Program-made: the position numbers and the translations under genes
Source of the DNA: W2P13-069 sp051876105
Lineage (GTDB): Bacteria; Actinomycetota; Coriobacteriia; Coriobacteriales; QAMH01
Reading direction: 5' to 3'
NCBI GenBank assembly: GCA_051876105.1
Contig: JBJEHN010000056.1
Location: forward strand, 1-34,087
Length of the DNA stretch: 34,087 nucleotides
In this document: in pieces, positions 30,982 through 34,087 of the stretch
How positions within the stretch are numbered: position 1 is the stretch's first letter
How the letters are laid out: every line of letters starts with the position of its first letter
Notes under the pieces: generated by a model
Database searches by the model: none
Told to the model about the DNA's origin: nothing
What the model saw: the letters and a program-made list of their open reading frames with translations, nothing else

Positions 30982-32976
30982 CTAGGCGCCTATCTCGTCT
31001 ATGGCGCAGGCCAGGCCGTGGACGATGTTGCGGCGCGAGAGCGTGCCCACGAGCTTGCCGTTGCGGGTGACCGGCGTCTTCTTGATGCGGCGCTGGGCGA
31101 GCAGGTGGGTGGCCTCGTCGAGCGGCATGCCGGCCTTGGTGCAGATGACGTTCTTGGTGGCGATGTCCATGACGCTCAGGCCGAACAGGTCCACCAGGCG
31201 CTCGAGGGCCCGGGAGTCGTCGAGCATGCGGTACACGCCGGAGTTGCCGCCGAAGAGCGTAATGTCGTTGCGGCCCACGTACTTGGCGATGTCGCCGTCG
31301 GAGATGAAGCCCACCACAGAGAGCTCGTCGTCCACAACGGGAATGCCGCTCGCATCTGTGCGCGCCATGAGGCTGATGGCCTCGCGCATGGTGGCCTTGC
31401 AGGAGATGTAGTGCGGGTCCCTGTTCATGACGTCTGCCACTTTCCACTGAGAAACGAGGTCGGTCGCCTCGTGGACGGCGGGGGTGTACATGCCCGTGGT
31501 GGAACCCACGTGCACCAGCACCTCCTGGCCGAAGCCGAGCTGCGGGTCCAGTGCGAAGACGCCTGCTGCGTCCTCTGCCAGTGCGGCCTGCTCGCGCTCC
31601 TTCTTGCCGTCCCTCACGAAGAAGACGATGATCAGCGCCGGGATGGCGAGGAACACCGCCACGGCGATGAACGAGAGGTGCATGCCGGCGGCGGCCTGCT
31701 CGGCACCGGAGCCGCCCGGCACCGCCAGGTAGCCCACGGCAGAGATCAGCGTGAACACCGCCGTGCCGAAGGAACCGGCCACCTGGTTCAAGGTGTTGGT
31801 GACGCCTTGGGCGTGCTGGATGTTCTCGTTGGCGAGCGAGTTGACGCCCCAGGTATTGAGCGGCGTGGTGACGAACTGCAGGCTGGCGCTCAGGATGCTG
31901 TAGACCACGCAGACCATGACGAGACTGCTCTGCGCACCCAGCAGGCACAGCCCCACAGCAGCGAGCAGCAGCAGCGCTGCACCGGGAAGGAGGGTCTTGC
32001 GCGCGCCAAAGCGGTCGAAGAGCTTGCCGGCAGCAAAGCCCAGGCCCGCGCCCAGTACTGCACCCGGCAGCATGAGAAAGCCGGTGACGGAGGCGCTGTA
32101 GCCCAGGATGCCCTGCACGTAGAGCGGCACGACCACGCCCGAGCCGATGAGCACGGCCTGCACGAAGATGATCGACGAGACCGCGGTGGCGTACTTGCGG
32201 GTCTTGAGGATGCTCACGTTGAGCATGGGCTGCGGGAGCTTGAGCTGCCTGCGCGCATAGAGCGCGATGATGGCAATGCCCGCAACGATGAGCGCAATGT
32301 TGACGAGCACGTTGGCAGTGCTGGTAAGCGAGGAGAGCCCGTAGAGCAGGCAGACGAGGCCCGCTGCGGAGAACAGCGCGGAGGGCAGGTCGAGCTTGGT
32401 GCGCTCGAACTCGCCGTAATTGCGCAGCGTAACCGCGGCGGCGATGAGCGCGATGGCGGAAAGCGCAGTCACGATCACGAAGAGCGCCCTCCAGCCCACG
32501 GAGTCAACCAACAGGCCGGAGACGCTGGGCCCCACAGCCGGCGCAAAGCCGATCACCAGGGTGATGATGCCCATGGCGCTGCCGCGCTTCTCACGCGGGA
32601 ACACAAGCAGGATGACGGTGAACACCATGGGGAGGACGGCACCCGTGCACGCCGCCTGGAACACGCGGCCCAACAGCAGCAGCGGGAAGGTGGGCGCGAG
32701 CGCGGCAAGCAGCGAGCCGGCGGTGAAGAGCACGAAGCCGCCGATGTAGAGCTGGCGCGTGGAGAAGCGCCCGACGAGGTATGCGGAAAGCGAGATGGCG
32801 ACGGCCTCTGTGAGCGAGTAGCCCGAGGTGAGCCACTGCACGGTGGTCTGCTCGACCTGCATGTCTGCCATGATGGTGGGCAGCGCAGGCGAGAGCAGCG
32901 TCTGGTTGAGGACGGCGAGCACCACGCCGAAGAGCATGACGATGACGATACCCAATTCTCTCTTCTCTATTCCCAT
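30982..32976 (-). CDS. DHA2-type MFS transporter fused to a C-terminal CBS-domain pair
   Basis: A 664-residue protein. Residues about 1-465 form a 14-helix major-facilitator transporter of the EmrB/QacA type, with the loop LVGRFSTRQLY and the helix-5 pattern GFAPAVGPSVSGLLVD. A linker follows, then two CBS modules: about 511-567 (WKVADVMNRDPHYIS...SVVGFISDGDIAKYV) and about 600-655 (LSVMDIATKNVICTK...KLVGTLSRRNIVHGL). CBS pairs bind adenine nucleotides or related ligands and would gate transport from the cytoplasmic side; this is inferred. ATG 32976 has AAAGGAG upstream and yields the typical MFS N-terminus; the in-frame extension to 33054 is unlikely. The gene appears monocistronic. Confidence 0.88.
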   Translation of the reverse strand: MGIEKRELGIVIVMLFGVVLAVLNQTLLSPALPTIMADMQVEQTTVQWLTSGYSLTEAVAISLSAYLVGRFSTRQLYIGGFVLFTAGSLLAALAPTFPLLLLGRVFQAACTGAVLPMVFTVILLVFPREKRGSAMGIITLVIGFAPAVGPSVSGLLVDSVGWRALFVIVTALSAIALIAAAVTLRNYGEFERTKLDLPSALFSAAGLVCLLYGLSSLTSTANVLVNIALIVAGIAIIALYARRQLKLPQPMLNVSILKTRKYATAVSSIIFVQAVLIGSGVVVPLYVQGILGYSASVTGFLMLPGAVLGAGLGFAAGKLFDRFGARKTLLPGAALLLLAAVGLCLLGAQSSLVMVCVVYSILSASLQFVTTPLNTWGVNSLANENIQHAQGVTNTLNQVAGSFGTAVFTLISAVGYLAVPGGSGAEQAAAGMHLSFIAVAVFLAIPALIIVFFVRDGKKEREQAALAEDAAGVFALDPQLGFGQEVLVHVGSTTGMYTPAVHEATDLVSQWKVADVMNRDPHYISCKATMREAISLMARTDASGIPVVDDELSVVGFISDGDIAKYVGRNDITLFGGNSGVYRMLDDSRALERLVDLFGLSVMDIATKNVICTKAGMPLDEATHLLAQRRIKKTPVTRNGKLVGTLSRRNIVHGLACAIDEIGA

Positions 32977-33305
32977 AGAGCTCCTTTCTCCCGAAAAATA
33001 CAAAAGGCCCTGCGGAGATGCCTTCCGAAGCGCCTGAACAACAGGGATATTCACTTGTGTGCTTGGTTGAGACGGCCCCTGAGAGAAAGGGGTGTCTTCT
33101 CGGTCACCTGTGGGATTCTAGCACGCGCCCCAGCGCAAAAGCGCCCGTCACCGTCTCGTTGCCCCACAGACGGCAAGCGGGAAAGCGCGCGCAAAAAAAA
33201 GGAGACCCCCCGCCTCCTCTTGTGGCAGGGGGTCTCCCGGGTTTGCGATCAGCCTAAGCGGCTAAGCACATCTGGGGATAAGCGCGCTTCCCAAACAGCG
33301 GGTTC
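32977..33305. other. Intergenic region between two MFS genes
   Basis: This 329-bp stretch carries the terminator of the gene to the right (33193-33237) and the 5' region of the MFS-CBS gene. A TAGAAT box on the minus strand (33120-33115) is a possible -10 for the MFS-CBS gene, but no good -35 is present. I see no further gene or RNA in it. Confidence 0.5.
33193..33237 (-). terminator. Intrinsic terminator of the right-hand MFS gene
   Basis: A 10-bp perfect stem (GGAGACCCCC at 33201-33210 with its complement at 33228-33237) is followed on the minus strand by eight U residues (33200-33193). It lies 69 bp after the stop of the minus-strand MFS gene. Confidence 0.9.
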
Positions 33306-34087
33306 TTAGTTCTTCTTGAGGGCCTGAGGACCAGCGAAGATGAAGAAGAAGGCGAAGGGGAGCAGCAGTGCGATGAGGTCGAGAGGCATAGCCATGGGGT
33401 TGGCCTTCCAACCGGGCACTGCGAGCGGGCAGACGATGCACAGCACGGCCAGGAAGGCTGCGATGCACATGATGATGATGAACGGAACCATACCGGTATC
33501 GCTATCGTCGCCTGCGGACTCAGCTGCGAGCTCGTCCATGGACTTGCCACCGGTCTCGCGGACGAACAGCAGGGAGCAGACCTCGGCGAGCACGAAGGGC
33601 ACGATGAGGACCAGGACGACCTTGGACCACTCGGGGGTGCCAGCGGCGCTAGCGAAGAAGGGCTGTGCTGCGATGAAGCCGAGGACGATGGAGGAGGCGG
33701 AGCCGCCGAAGCGGGCGAATGCCTGGCACCATGCGACGCCGGTGTTGCGCAGGGCGGTGGGGTACTGCTCGGGCATCAGGGGCTGGACTGCGGTGATGGC
33801 GTAGTTCAGAGCGAAGCCGAAGAGGAGCATCAGAGCGACGTACAGGACGAACTTGGTCTGCTCGGGGTCGTTAACGATGAAGACGGAGCAGAGGATGATG
33901 GCCACGATGCAGAGGATCCAGGAGAAGCACAGGTTCTTCTTGCGGCCGATGCGGTCGGAGACGAAGCCGACGGTGATGTTGGACGCGATGGCAGCGACGT
34001 TGTTCCAGGTCTGGAGCATAACGGACTGACCAGCGGTGTAGCCGACGCCCTGGAACCAGGTGGGGATCCAGGCGTTCATGCCGTAGA
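33306..34087 (-). CDS. MFS transporter, C-terminal part (runs off the window)
   Basis: About 260 residues are visible; the reading frame remains open to the window edge, so the N-terminal half is outside. The visible part includes the loop SDRIGRKKN between helices 8 and 9, and the MPEQYPTALRNTGVAWCQAFARFGG stretch (quoted in part) of the sugar/aromatic-acid type of MFS. After the expected last helix and a charged segment (RETGGKSMDELAAESAGDD) come two more hydrophobic segments, giving a likely 14-helix total. The substrate is unknown. A strong terminator follows. Confidence 0.85.
   Translation of the reverse strand, partial: YGMNAWIPTWFQGVGYTAGQSVMLQTWNNVAAIASNITVGFVSDRIGRKKNLCFSWILCIVAIILCSVFIVNDPEQTKFVLYVALMLLFGFALNYAITAVQPLMPEQYPTALRNTGVAWCQAFARFGGSASSIVLGFIAAQPFFASAAGTPEWSKVVLVLIVPFVLAEVCSLLFVRETGGKSMDELAAESAGDDSDTGMVPFIIIMCIAAFLAVLCIVCPLAVPGWKANPMAMPLDLIALLLPFAFFFIFAGPQALKKN

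Noticed and set aside
30931..33309. 792-codon plus-strand open frame
   Set aside because: It is antisense to the MFS-CBS gene; composition is rich in His, Glu, Asp and Ala with no domain pattern.

Overview
The window is high-GC DNA that reads like a chromosomal segment of an anaerobic actinobacterium of the class Coriobacteriia (Eggerthella/Olsenella-like). Three things suggest this: an actinobacterial division cluster (murG-murC-murB-ftsQ-ftsZ-pgeF-yggS-sepF-proC-yggT-divIVA) with no ftsA, a type A RNase P RNA, and a strict-anaerobe tungsten aldehyde oxidoreductase system next to cytochrome bd. The class is inferred from gene content and codon use and was not tested by a search. Most genes lie on the minus strand.

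Region 1 (about 100-6470, minus). One operon, in transcription order: a four-cluster ferredoxin subunit, an AOR-family tungsten-pterin subunit, a MoaD-like protein, NuoE-like, NuoF-like and NuoG-N-terminus-like subunits, and a ThiF/HesA-like activating enzyme. This matches the composition of an electron-bifurcating tungsten aldehyde oxidoreductase (Wor/Bfu type) with its own cofactor-maturation genes. A 12-bp-stem hairpin separates the catalytic half from the electron-transfer half.

Region 2 (6470-8300). A divergent promoter region carries five related GTTG-N5-CAAC-type sites, followed by a Fic-fold protein with a C-terminal winged helix and an altered catalytic motif (His to Arg). Next comes a small island of palindromic repeats, and then rnpB on the minus strand.

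Region 3 (8400-18776, minus). Peptidoglycan precursor synthesis and division genes are packed tightly, with many stop/start junctions of 0-4 bp and several GTG or TTG starts. ftsZ appears to have its own promoter.

Region 4 (18834-21522, minus). Housekeeping genes: rsmJ, a chorismate mutase-ACT fusion, an ArsC/Spx-like thiol protein and a PAP2-family membrane phosphatase.

Region 5 (21652-27994). cydAB (minus) and cydDC (plus) are divergent around a 394-bp region that contains a 122-bp imperfect palindrome. Together they encode cytochrome bd oxidase and its assembly transporter.

Region 6 (27991-34087, minus). Three major-facilitator transporters. The first has a roughly 290-residue extracytoplasmic insert and sits in an operon behind a MarR regulator with a clear promoter and tandem operator. 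The second is fused to a pair of CBS domains. The third is cut by the window edge and ends at a strong intrinsic terminator.

The features most worth following up are the degenerate Fic protein with its operator cluster, the two unusual transporter fusions, the dispersed palindrome family (two copies share an 18-bp flank) and the long palindrome between the cyd operons.
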